From Gymnogyps californianus (taxonomy: Eukaryota > Chordata > Aves > Accipitriformes > Cathartidae): DNA of 64,000 nt. A model generated the notes under the pieces. That model did no database searches. It was given only the letters and a program-made list of their open reading frames with translations, and had not been told where the DNA came from. Positions 11,115 through 22,960 of the stretch are shown one piece after another; within the stretch, counting starts at the first letter, position 1; each line of letters starts with the position of its first letter. The stretch covers positions 19,329,022 through 19,393,021 of the forward strand of contig NC_059477.1 in the NCBI RefSeq assembly GCF_018139145.2, read 5' to 3'. The translations under genes were made by a program, and so were the position numbers.

Positions 11115-12808
11115 GCATCTAACAGTATCTACGCTGCCCTGTCTGCAGCTCATACAGTCACACTCTAATGACCTTTAAAAAGACTAGGGGTGTAGCTCTA
11201 ACAGCTCAGTGCTGGGTGTGAATTACATGACCCATCCAAAAACCTGGGTAAATACACCATCTATTGATGGAGTTGATGTTAGTCCACGCTGAGCAGCCTG
11301 CTACCCTGGCTATGCTGCCAACAACGTCCAAGCCTAATGAGTTTAAAGCTAGCTCAAGAGTGCCTCCATTTGATTGCATTTCAGACATATCCTTACAATT
11401 TTCTGTGCTTTCAGATCTTGCTTTGTGTTCCTCTGTCAGGTGAAGTGTTCTGCAGTAGTCTTCATTGTTTCCCATGGAGCTACTTTAAATAATGTAATTG
11501 AGTTGCATCTTGTCTGACAAACAGATCAATTCATTCAGTTTCCTAAGGTATGGAGTCTCTATTACTTTTTGATTAATTTTTGGACATCCTTGGTCCATAC
11601 TTTCAGCACATATTTCAGCGTGGCTGCAAAGCAGAGCTACTGGGACTGGACTGTTCTAGTGCTGATCTCTTTGATGCTGTGAACAAAAACGAAGTCAAGT
11701 CCCTGCTTCGTCTCATTATACCTGAGACAGAGTAGGCAGTAGTATATCAATATGGAAAGAAATGCTTCAGTATTACCTAAGTCTCAGATGAAACATGTGA
11801 GCTGAGGTTGTGGGTGGATAAACAAGGATTTAGGACATAAGCTGGCTCCACTCTTTCTCCGAGTGGTAGGGTGGGTGCCTGACCAGAGCCATTCATGGAG
11901 GTGAAGAAGCTCATCTGGGTGGTCAGAGAGCTACAGCCTGACAGTCATTTAGAACCCAGGTTTCCACATGAGGTGGTGGACACATGTTGAGATTCATTTG
12001 ATGGAGGAGAAAATTAATTTGATTAATTGGTGTGGGTGTGTCTACCATAGAGTTGTAGTTTAGCATGCTTCTGCAGAGAATATTCCAGTTGTCACATGGT
12101 AGACTAACCTCAGAGCACACTTGGATTCATTTCAGATGAACTAACCTGGACGGTACCTTCCTGCACACCAGCCACAAATGGGAATTCAGCCAACGGGACT
12201 GAGCTAGAGCTAGCAGAAGTAGAAAGCCCCTGAAATATGTAGGGGACAGCTGTCTGGTCCTAGCACTGTTTGTTTGCACTACTTGCTAACAGAGGCATAA
12301 TCTGTGACTCTTGCTGGCAGGCAGGCAGGAGGAGATGCTTCTAGGGATTATTCAAAGCTGCTGTGACTTTTCTCTCTTGCTCTCTTATTGAAAATACTTT
12401 CTCTGTTTATTTAAGTGAAATATTTTTCTTAAGGAAATTAAGGGGATATAATATGATATCGTCAGGATAGCACGTTCCTCCCTGCATGAGCCTCCATCTC
12501 CTTGAAAAAGAAACTGATATTCTGCCAGTCAAGCCATCCAACTCAAGGTTCAAAGTAAGTTAGAAACGGTGTTAAAATCAACACAGCTAGATCAGTATTT
12601 AAATAATTAATGGAAAAATAAGTATTTTGTCAGTGGTACACACTGTTGCATGTTGTGGGATTCTAGCACACATTTTTCATTACAGTCGGTATTTTTCAGC
12701 TGAGTGCTAATAGTTGCCATCTTGCCGGAAGGTAAAGTCATCTGTGACACTGGCAGGTGGGAGGCCAACGTAAGAGCATGAAAATATTTCTGTCATCTTT
12801 CATATAGC
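11115..12808. other. Gene-free intergenic DNA
   Basis: No coding or RNA gene recognised. Short open frames at 11206-11475 and 11923-12120 resemble no known proteins. A ggcaggcagg stretch near 12320 is a minor tetranucleotide run. Confidence 0.55.
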
Positions 12809-12913
12809 TTTAACAATCAGAAGAAAAAGTTTTATTATTTAAACAGAGCTTTAATATAAACTTTGCATTAAACTTTGCTTAAATAATAAAGCTTTTTTCT
12901 TCTGACTGTTAAA
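12809..12913. repeat. Long AT-rich hairpin (inverted repeat)
   Basis: A 105-nt near-palindrome. The left arm starts tttaacaatcagaag and the right arm ends cttctgactgttaaa. Pairing continues inward through ttttattattt against aaataataaa. A weaker inner stem of AGCTTTAAT-type sequence pairs with ATTAAACTTTGCT. Roughly 35 bases per arm pair with only a few mismatches or one-base shifts. It could be a small terminal-inverted-repeat transposon remnant, a structured RNA precursor or a cruciform-forming site. No target-site duplication is obvious and no poly-A or retroposon feature adjoins it. Confidence 0.85.
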
Positions 12914-15441
12914 CCAATATTAAAGCAGGTTGGAAACGAGTTTACAGTTTCTTCCACCAGGTTCTCACACTGCTAGTATACATTTATAACTGCTCCCTAG
13001 CCTGTCTCTTTTGTGTATTATAAACTTCTCCCATTTACTGTTTGGGTGATACTGAGTACCCCAGCTGAGATTTCATGGAATTACCTGTACAGTAAATGAG
13101 AGAAATTAATGATGCCCAGAAGAGATATGCAGGGAAGGCATTAGAACTGTGTTATAAAACTCCAGTGTGTTTCTTGCTGGTGCTGCATAGCTTGGTCACT
13201 CTTGCAAACAGTGTGGTTTTCGGGTTTCCAATCAGCATATCCTCAGTCCTGGGGCAAGCAGAAGACAATGGTTCAGTCAGCGCTGATTTTGAAGAGAGCA
13301 ATGTTGAAGAGAGCAGCACAAAGCCTTCAGCGCTCAACATGATAAAGCTTTACAAAAAGGTGCAACCTGCCGGGGGGATGGTGTGCAGGTGCTCTGTGGT
13401 GTTACAAATGCACTGCTTTCCAACAACATGTTCTTTGTAGCCTTAGATGTAGATACACCAGGTATAACTGAAAAATGGGTTAATGAAAGGTATTTTGTGG
13501 ATTGAAATAGTACTCTATCCTCATTGAGGAGTGTCAAACATACATTTGGCTCCAGGCTAGCAGATGGTGCAAAATGACCTGGTTTATAGTTGCTGCAAGA
13601 GCCTTCATTTGCAATTTTTTTTTTGCTTTTGTGGAAAGACATCTTAATAAGTAATATTTTTATATATCTAGTAATATAGGACCTTTTATGAAAATGAAAT
13701 GATTTTGCATTTATTTTGACCCAGGTATTGCATGGTCTGCCTGGAATTTTATTGTTTAGGTTTGTCATTCTCTTATTACGTAAAGCTTAGACTGACCCTG
13801 TTTCAGTATCAGACTTCATACTGTCACAAGGACATGATTGTTTTGTTTCATTACCATTTCATAGGCTATCTCTAGTCCCTCCACTATTGTATGTGTATGC
13901 CTTGCTGTTATTTCATAATTTCATCTCTATAAAATCTCGCTGTTAAAAAGGTCAGATTAAATCCAAATGGTAATCCAACATTCTGATGAAAATTTGCATT
14001 TCCTAAAATTTATATTAAAATACAACCCATCATTAAAAGGATGGCCAATTTATACATTTTCAGCAGCCACTGTTATTCAAACAAGAATCTGGGGAAGGAG
14101 ACAGCAATACTGCACTGAAAGGGACCACGTGACCTTTTTTGTCTCTGCCCCCTCACCCTCCAAAGACAGGCTGGCCTTTTCGTTAGTTGGTACTTCGAGA
14201 GGCCAAATCAAACTGCCTTGCCGGCTGAAGCAAAACCACAGGCCACCACGCTTCACCTTGGCACAGTCTTGAAAAACTTAAAGGACACAGCCTGATATTT
14301 TGATTTTTGCTAGTTAGAATCCTTTTACCTTAATATTGAACTAGTAATTCTCAGGATTTCTTCATCAACCCCCCTTTTTCCATTACTAGCCCCTGAAGAC
14401 CTTTTCCCATTCAGCAGTATGGAAATAGCAGGTGCCTGAGATGCCCTGACATGAGTTCATGACTCCTCGGTTGAAAAGCAAAGCACCGGTTGTGTTGCTA
14501 AAAGACTGCCTGGGCTGTCTGTGAGGTTTTGAACTATTCCAGCTTTTGGGGAGATTACTGCTTCTGTCAGAATAGTAATTCAGAGTATTCACCATTTTGA
14601 AGACATGTTGTGCTTCATATAATGCACCTACAGCAAAAAGAATAACCACGCAGAACAAGAAAGTCAAATCTATGCAGAATCCTTAAAGAATACAAAATAT
14701 TACAGGGAAATTAAGAACTCAGTTATCCTGTGAAGCTGGGTATGAGCATCATCCTTCCTTTTGCTTTTTAAAAAGTCAGTAGCTCTTCCTCACATATGCA
14801 AATAATTCTTCACGTATATAATGTAATTCAGGAGTATTTTTTCTTTTATTATATTTATTATCAAAGTATTTGTATAAAAACATGATGTCTCTATCTCTTC
14901 CCATTTCTCTTATGAAGAGTTTAAGTTATGAAATGCATTATTTGTTACATTTTAATTACATTATCACTCTTCTGAAGCCTCTTAAATGGACTAATTCCAG
15001 TGAAATAAGCAGAAAAAGCAGATTTTTTTTTTTGGATCATAATCTCTTCCTCTTTTATACAACTCTTCAGCCAATGACACAAAACTAATTCTGGAAAATT
15101 AGAAATTCTCACAGTAATGCTGTAAAATAGATAAGTTGTATTATCCTTATCTGAAAAATGGAAAAACAACGACATGCCCTGGGTGAATAGTCAAAGACAG
15201 AGATTTGACAGCAAAACCAGAAACAACTTTTCAATCCCAAGGGGGCTGTACTTTCTCCCATTAAACGTCTTAAACCTGTTTTCTGCCAAATAATTCTAGC
15301 AGAAAAAAGTAGGGGACAAGGTGTATGTACTGCTAAGAAAATGTTCAACATTTTGTGCGAAATCTTGGAGGTTTCATTTGTTCATGACGTGATCTGTTTC
15401 CCTTAACTACCTAGAAAACAAGAAAATGTAGAAATGCAAAA

Positions 15442-15522
15442 CTATGATTGAACATGAATATTTGTTAATTTTATTTCTCTCCCTATGACTGAACATTACT
15501 ATTTACTAATTTTATTTATCTC
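15442..15522 (+). repeat. Two-copy tandem duplication, 41-bp period
   Basis: A block beginning ctatgattgaacat at 15442 recurs as ctatgactgaacat at 15483. Both copies end in a taattttattt segment followed by a ctc-type tail. The copies have diverged at several sites, so the duplication is not recent. Confidence 0.7.
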
Positions 15523-18500
15523 ACTTGTTTGGGAGCTCTTTCCACCTCCACTGTAAGCTCTCTCTGTAGCAAGTGACTGAACCACCCAGGACCCTCAAGA
15601 GAGCACTGTGGTGTTGTATCAGCAGAAGTAAGCCATGATAGAGCTGGCACACCTCTTGTCAAGGACCTGAGCTAAAGCCTAATGAGGTCAATAGGAATCT
15701 CAGTTACATATACTCCTTTGCAGAACGCTAGCTCAAGGGATAAGCACAACTCAAAGCATCAAAATAAAGCTTTAACAGGTGTAAGCAAGGTACAGTCCTA
15801 GGTGAGTCCCTTGCTAAAGGAGCAAATTTCACTCCAAGGAGAATCCTACTATTTTGATAACTCTTTCTAACTCAAGGGAAAAAACCAAACCTCTTAGTGT
15901 TTCCTAAAAATTTGCATTCATACATTGGTAAAAAATATGGTGAAATTGGAATGAGCCATCTGAAATTATTTTTGAGCATAATTGGCAAACAAAGTGTATT
16001 TTTTTCTCAAGGCACTTTACTGAAGAAAGCATTCACTGGCCTTTTATCCTTTAAAGTCTGGTATTTACAAGTGAAGCTGCTGGCTGTCTAATTGCAGCTC
16101 ACAAAAACATCACACAATCTCATCTAATCTCTCTCAGTCGTTGCTATGTTTAGTTTTCTGTGGGATAATTTACATATACCTGAACTGAATTCTAACTCAG
16201 GTTAGAGGGAAAAAGAAAAAAAAAAAAAGACTAAAAAAATCCCTAATGTGATTTGCATGCAAAATTTTTCTAAACAAAAAGGTAAAGAAAACACTGCTCT
16301 GTGCAGATACAAGAATATCTATCCCTACACTACATAGAAAAGGTCAACAAATCAGAGCCAGTGCCAGTGACATATAAAACAAGCAATAACTTTTGCTTCA
16401 GAACAGGCGCTTTATACTTTGAGTGGGAACAACTCCCAGTCCCATCAAAACTATCCTACATATGTAAAGGGCTTTAAGTCAGGGCAGATGCATTTTGCAG
16501 ACCTGTCCAATCTTCTGGCCCATACGAGAGCCTCACTCAGCTGGCCTCACTCAGCGCAAGCTCTCCCTGGATGCTGCCTTGCACCTTTGCAGCACCATGT
16601 CCTGGCTTCTCTCTGGCTTTGGTCAGCAGAAAGCCCAAACTCCGCTTATCCAGTGTTGAGAACCAAAGTTGTAAAAGAAAACTCACTGCTGGTAACAGCT
16701 GTATACAAAGCAAGAAACAGTCCTCAGCGGGTAAATGCAGGGATCAGTTCACCCCTTCATTGGCAGTAAGGAATTACTTTTATTGACCAAGATCATATCT
16801 GCAGCTCCATGAATGAAGAAAAGCCTTCTGAACTTGGATCTTTCTCTGTATGGATGGAAGAAGACCACTATCGATTAAAATATTTCCCTGTCCTCACAGT
16901 TCCTGCCAAACACTCCACCAGTCTGGGGAAATGCACATGGTGGGAGAAGAGGGAGATGGCATAGCAGGGAATAGAAGGTGGTGGTATGTAAAGGGAGTAT
17001 GAGCCCTATGGTATTTTCCTGTGGGACAAATATTTCACCCCAGCAGAACATGCCTGTGTGTGGGAAAGCTGGTGGGGAAGAGAATTTCAATTTCAAATTC
17101 CCCTGAGCAATCGAAAGACAGATGAACAGAAATAGCAAGTGGAAACCAAGAATCCGACTTTCGCTCAGTTTTGCAATAAAAGATTTTATAGTGGAATCAA
17201 CCAACATGTATATCAGAATTAAGAATCTAACTCTGAATGCTTTTTGCTTTCCAAGAATTAAATGCAGTTCATTAGTATTAATAACCTTTTAAAACTAGTT
17301 GATTTTTCCTGGGTATCTCTTCCACAGCAGATGAACTTCTCTTGGTTTCATTTGCAGAGTCAACACATGCCAGTGATACATGTGGAATGCATGTTCGAAA
17401 AAGTATTTTACAAAACAGCAGTGATGTGTGCTTGCCTTTTCTTTCTGAATGTATGTTATCAGTTTGCTTCCTGGCTGTCTGTGTGATATTTTTAGATTTT
17501 CTAACTATCCATTAAAAATCTAGACAAGCCCTGGGTCCTTTTATCTTTCAGGTGCTGATTTCCTCCTGGTAATCTTCATCTGATTATTATTTACTCACTC
17601 TTATCCCTTTAACAGTAAATTCTGGTTTATGGGAATTTATTTGCTAACTGAAATTAGGTGATGTATGGTTATAAGGCACAATAGGTTGGGAGATTAAATA
17701 TGCCACATGAAGAATTATCGCAGCATCTCTATTTCCTGTAAGTTCATCTTTGACCATCAGTGTTACTGTAATTAATATTTTTAAAGATTCTGGTTTATTT
17801 GCATTTACTACTGTCATAAGGCAGTATTTAAAAGCAAGCTTTCTATTATTTTTTCCAACGCAGTTGTGATGCATTGATGCCTCGCTGTGATAGCTACAAA
17901 AATTACTATTCAGCATGTTGTCAGTGTTCTACTTCACAACACTTCAACATCTACCTATCCTTGTTTTGCTGGCCTTCAACTCTTTCCCCAATAACATACC
18001 TCCTAATTCTTTCAGCAGAAGTTTCCGACCCACCAGCTACTTCAACTTTATTTTTCTTACAAAGACTAAACCTGAACTCTCTTAGGATGGTCTCTAGTGC
18101 CGTATGTTGTTCAAGACTTTTTCTCTGACAGTACTTGAAATGGAAGTAGGAATGCAAAGTATGGAGACTCTTCCCAAAGTACTTCCCTGAGATAATAGTT
18201 CCCTTAGAGAACATTGTGTTTAATAACTGCTTTTTGAAATGATTTGGTATACTTTTTCAGGAAATGCAGAAGGCCTAGTGCAGCTTTATTGCATAGGAGC
18301 TCAGTCTGCTGACCATAATAGGAGTTCCAATTTATGGGCAAAAATGCTCTTAATGACACATACGATTTCAACATACACATTTGCTTTTGATTAAACTCTG
18401 TAACACATTGGTACACCCATGTAGAACTGACATTTGTCTTTATGAATCTCATGTAAAATGACACTTTGAGTCATGCATAAGGAATTTACAAGAAGAACAT

Positions 18501-21082
18501 GACAAAACAATGTCCTTTTTGTGAATAGAGCCCATATTGTAAGCTTTTATTGCTTTACCAGTAATACATAATTAAATATGTCTACAAAGTCTGGCTTTGA
18601 TCCTGGGGTTTTCTTCCCTGGGTTTAAGCTAGATACAGTTCCTGTATCCATGATACGACTACATAGTAGGTAAGGTTTATGTCCAGCCCGTACTTTTAAA
18701 ATCAAGTCTCTTGTGAATTCATTGTTCTCTAAACATAATCTCAAAGAACAGTTTAAAGCTACAATGACATTAAGATTTAAAGTCAAAAGGTCTAAGAAGA
18801 GATTAAGAGTGGAACACGATCGCAGATGGACAGTAGCAGATGGGACACATCTTAAAGAGCAGTTCACAGTTGCTAAAAGGCAGTATGTACCACGGAGCAT
18901 GTTCCTGCACAGCCAGGCTGAGCTACCTGTTCAGAACCACCAAACCAGCTTTGCTCCAGGGGCTCCTCCACCGACACAAGAGACGAAGTGCATCCCCAGT
19001 GAGGTTATGGAAAAGCTGAACAGGGGAAAAATAATTTGGAATTCCGTAGAAATAGAATGGAGGATTCATTAAAAAAAAAGTTATTCATGAATCTTTATCC
19101 CTTCCATGTCATTGCTTTGCCAAATTCTTCTTAGACTGAAAAATTATTAGCAGCTGACACTTATTTTGGTTTTAGCTTGTCCTGAGCAATCTCTTGACTG
19201 AGAAAGTCTATGGGGCAAATTAGAACAATTTTGATTGAAGGCAACTAACTCCATCTTTCCACAATGAGAAGTGGTTTGATTTTCAGAAGTATTCAGCATC
19301 TGGAGTTCCTTCATAAAACTTCTGAAGGTAATAAATATCCATTTATTTTCTTGACAAAATTTAGTCTCCAGTGCCTCTATTATATTTTGCTTCATAATAT
19401 TTACTTTCCAAGGCTGATTGATTATAACTATTTGATTCAGGCTTCTTGAGCAATTAATGTCACTTAGAAAATTTTCAGGTATCTGCGTATGAAACCTGAC
19501 CCTCACACATACACTGGCAGCAGGTATTTTGCAATATTTACTCCAAATTCCCTGTTTTGCAAACATTCCTAGTAGGAGAGTCAAGAGAGCAAACAGAAGA
19601 AAGGATGTGAATGCTGCCAAGGAGAATTTGCCCAAGTACTGGAACATCTGCAAAATCCCCCTCCTGTCCCATATTTTCAAGGCTGCAGTGTCTTACTTCT
19701 GACCTTAGGGGCAGCCAGACTGTGTATGGCAAGGTGGGGAACAGGAAAGGTGATGGCAGTGAAACTGAGTAAGAGAGACGTTTGCGTCACATGTATGGAA
19801 ATGGAGACATTTCTGTATCATTGCAGAGCTTGTTTTTCTCGGTTGGTTGGATGGGTGGGAAGAACCAGAGGCTGGGGAATTCAGAAATACCATCACAGGC
19901 AAAATGTTGAGTGTTCATAGTCTGCTTTTTCTTCTGGGAAGAGTGTGAGTGCTCTTAAGGAGGATCTCAGACTCCTCAGAGCAGCAGCCGCCTTTGCAGA
20001 GAACCTTTACCAAGCACAGCCTCTTTGTACTGCAGGAAATTCAAGAGTGTTTGATGAAGTTAGTAAAACTTTCGTTTGTTTTTATGTTCAGGTTTCAATG
20101 GTCAGTTTATATTCCATGTTCAGGGCTGGTTTCTAATTTCCTCTGGAGAGACAACCCGCAGCACCAGCTCTGTTGGTCTACAGCAAAAGCTGGAGCCTAA
20201 AATGGTGCCGAAGGCTAAGCTTGCCAGGAACCTGATGGCAGAAGAAGAAACACAAATGAACAACTGAAAATTAATTCATGACTCCAGGAAAACATCTGAA
20301 TTTGCTCAGTTGCAGCCATCGAACTGTCTGCATATGAGTTTTAATCTTCATTTTAAGTACTGCAAATAGTACTCTGTACAGCTAAGGTTTCCAACACCTC
20401 CTAGAAGACCTCATTGTCCATTGTCCCTGATATTCAGACTTACACTGTTCACACCAAATGCTTGTGTACCTGCCTTTGACCAATGTCTGAAAATTTTAGC
20501 ACCAGAAGTTAAGCTATTACATTAATGAAAAATATGTTGTTTTCCCCAAAGTAAAAAATAAAACCCAATCTTAAAGCTTCTTGTTGGACTAACAAGTTAA
20601 GACTAGCAGAGGAGTTGTCTTTAAGTTAGGGATGTGCTTTTTTCCAATTTGTCTAATAAATAAGCCTCTTATTTCACATGTCCTGAGTGGCAATGTGTAA
20701 GGGCTTAATAAATACATTCTCTAAAGATCTATCTGCAGTGAACATGCTCCACCTCCCTACAGCAGACGTGCTCGCTGCTCTGCATCTATACATTTTTAGA
20801 GGGGGTTTGAATATACTTTCCCCTTTCATTGCAATTGTCTGCAGCTGTAATTGTGAATCATGTGGATCCAGGCCATGGGACTGAGACCTGGGACAATGTT
20901 CCTCTTGAGTTCCCAAATTCCCGGTCTCTGTGCAGACAGTATGGGACAGAAAGGATGAGGACATGGGAATGCCTATGGAGGACTTTGTGTGTGAGAAGGA
21001 AAGTTTGAAGTAGGTTTGTTTGTGATGCCAAGAAGATTAAGTCTTCAAAAAAAATCTGAAATCGTAATGTTTTCTCTCGAGT

Positions 21083-21098
21083 GGTTGTCCTGACAACC
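21083..21098. repeat. Short hairpin
   Basis: Arms ggttgtc and gacaacc separated by two bases. Too small to assign a role. Confidence 0.6.
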
Positions 21099-22439
21099 TA
21101 TTCAGATTATAATGCTCAATTTTTTACTTTTACTGGTCTTCCTTTCCATCTACATCAGATTCGAGGTATAGCCAGAGGAACCTACTATTGAACATAGTGC
21201 TCCCTCCTGACTGCATTTCTATGCTTATTCTGTGTTCACATTATTCTTATTTGTGCTTTATTTTATTGGATTTGCAGTGCTTTTAACTTTGTTAAATCCT
21301 CAAAATAGGGATCTCCTATTTATCACTCTATTACTTAATGAACAAAATCCCTTATATTGCTGATATAATGGGAAAACATCAACAACTCACAATCTTTTGA
21401 CATTGTAAGAGAAGCAGAACAAGCCATGTGACCATTCTATTTTTAATAAATCCCCTTTACATAGTTCCTTAATTCTACAGGAAGCTGCCCTTGGGGTTAT
21501 TCCCTCTAATCCCCTGAGCAACCAGATTATTTGTATGTTGCAATACCACCCTTTTTTCAGTGTGTAGCTTCCTTTTCCAACGTTCTGCTTCAGTTTTATT
21601 TGGCCTGGATGCAAAATGTTCTGATCTCTGCTTCTCTCTTTTAATCCTTCCAGTCCCTATTATATTGATAAACTTGTCAATTCACATGAAAACTGTGGCA
21701 GTCTTCAGATCTGGCATTTCTTTTGCTAGGTGAGTATTTTCCAGAGTCCAAGGGATGCTGAGCTACACTTGCACCCACCCCTCCTTCACTTCATCTGGAG
21801 AACTGTCTGCCTCAGTGGTCACATATCTCCCTTGGAGTTTAGGCACCATTGACACAAATACTTTTTGTTTACCACCTTCTGCACCAAAGCTATTACAGGA
21901 CTTTTCTCATTTCATAGATGTCAGAGTTTCTCATAACTCTTGGTTCTCAGGTTTTGTGGGAAGGAGGCTGGATGCTGGAAGTTATCAGTGAATTTAGGGC
22001 TGACTTCTAATGTGTTTATACGTAGGTCATTTATTCCCATTACTTTTAATTAAAGCTATGTTTCCTCTTCTTAGTATCTTACCATATTATGTACATACAG
22101 TGGCCATGAAAAATAAAATGTGATAGGCTAAAGTTTGCCTGGGAAACAGGAAAAGCAATAGACTATTCAACTGAGAGATGTATTATGTAGTGAAAAGTAC
22201 AAGATTTAATACTAGCAGTATAAAAGAAGCTGCACATAAAGTTGTCTCCTTCCTTACAGAAATATGAGCCTACAAGCAGTCTGTGTGACATCTTAACATT
22301 AGCAATTGAAGTACGTGTACAAAGCATGAAGGCTAAATACTTACACTTCCAGAAAGACCATGGTTTTGCAGGGGACATTTTTATTGCACTAATAGCTGGC
22401 ACTTAAAATTAAGGAGAGTTTAAGAAATATGGAGCAAAA

Positions 22440-22960
22440 ACTGAATTAGGTATTTCTGTAGGAATATTTATTTTGTAAAGATTGCAAACATACCTGTGAT
22501 TTATCCTAGATAACTCACACTGGAACTAATAGTTAAGCCTTGATCTGGTATTTTTTGATAGAAAAAAAGAACTCTTCAGCTTAATTTGAGTTTGGGTATT
22601 TCAAAGCGGGTATTTGCAAACTCAGAAAAAAAGACCTTTTCATTAATCCATCATTTTGGAAACAGTCACACTAACCCACAACCACATACAAATACAAAAA
22701 TCCTAATGGGACTATTTTCTTACTAAGCCTGTAATAGTTTACATTCACCTAATGGCCTGGGGTTATAAGCAAACTACTCAATTAGAGAATTTAGGCTGGT
22801 TGCCCACATATTTTAGAGCAAATTATCCCTTCACAAATGCAGAACCCCCTATATAAAATGCCTAAACAGTATTTCCTGTTAAAAAAAGCAAAAATACTAT
22901 TCCCTAAATTCCCACCTTAAGCCTACTAAGTATTTCTCTTTATGCTAGTGTAGCCATTTT
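22440..22960. promoter_or_regulatory. Candidate conserved non-coding element
   Basis: A repeat-free AT-rich patch with several homeodomain-type cores (attaatcca near 22643, taatgg near 22702 and 22751, caattag near 22780). No open frame of interest is present. The regulatory call rests on composition and on location in the interval expected to hold HOXD enhancers; conservation was not measured. Confidence 0.2.

Larger units (their letters stand above)
12914..22439. other. Gene-free intergenic DNA
   Basis: About 9.5 kb without a supportable gene. The better-looking open frames (13096-13440 plus, 18713-19072 plus, 19147-19680 minus) have no domain I recognise, compete with frames on the other strand and show no splice context. 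Local structure is limited to a 41-bp tandem duplication at 15442-15522 and a short hairpin at 21083-21098. An A-run lies near 16212-16229. Confidence 0.55.

Noticed and set aside
10630..11153. Two 119-codon frames on opposite strands
   Set aside because: They lie in the solo LTR; chance frames, not retroviral genes.
12809..12913. microRNA precursor at the long hairpin
   Set aside because: The stem is very AT-rich with irregular inner pairing and no evidence of a mature arm; kept as a structure only.
13096..13440. 114-codon plus-strand frame that looks somewhat protein-like
   Set aside because: No recognisable domain, no splice or promoter context, and overlapping frames on the other strand.
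18713..19072. 119-codon plus-strand frame with a repeated LKEQF motif
   Set aside because: The repeat is short and there is no family match or gene context; a minus-strand frame overlaps it.
19147..19680. 177-codon minus-strand frame, longest in the AT-rich interval
   Set aside because: No domain recognised; residues reflect AT-rich codons; isolated with no exon structure.
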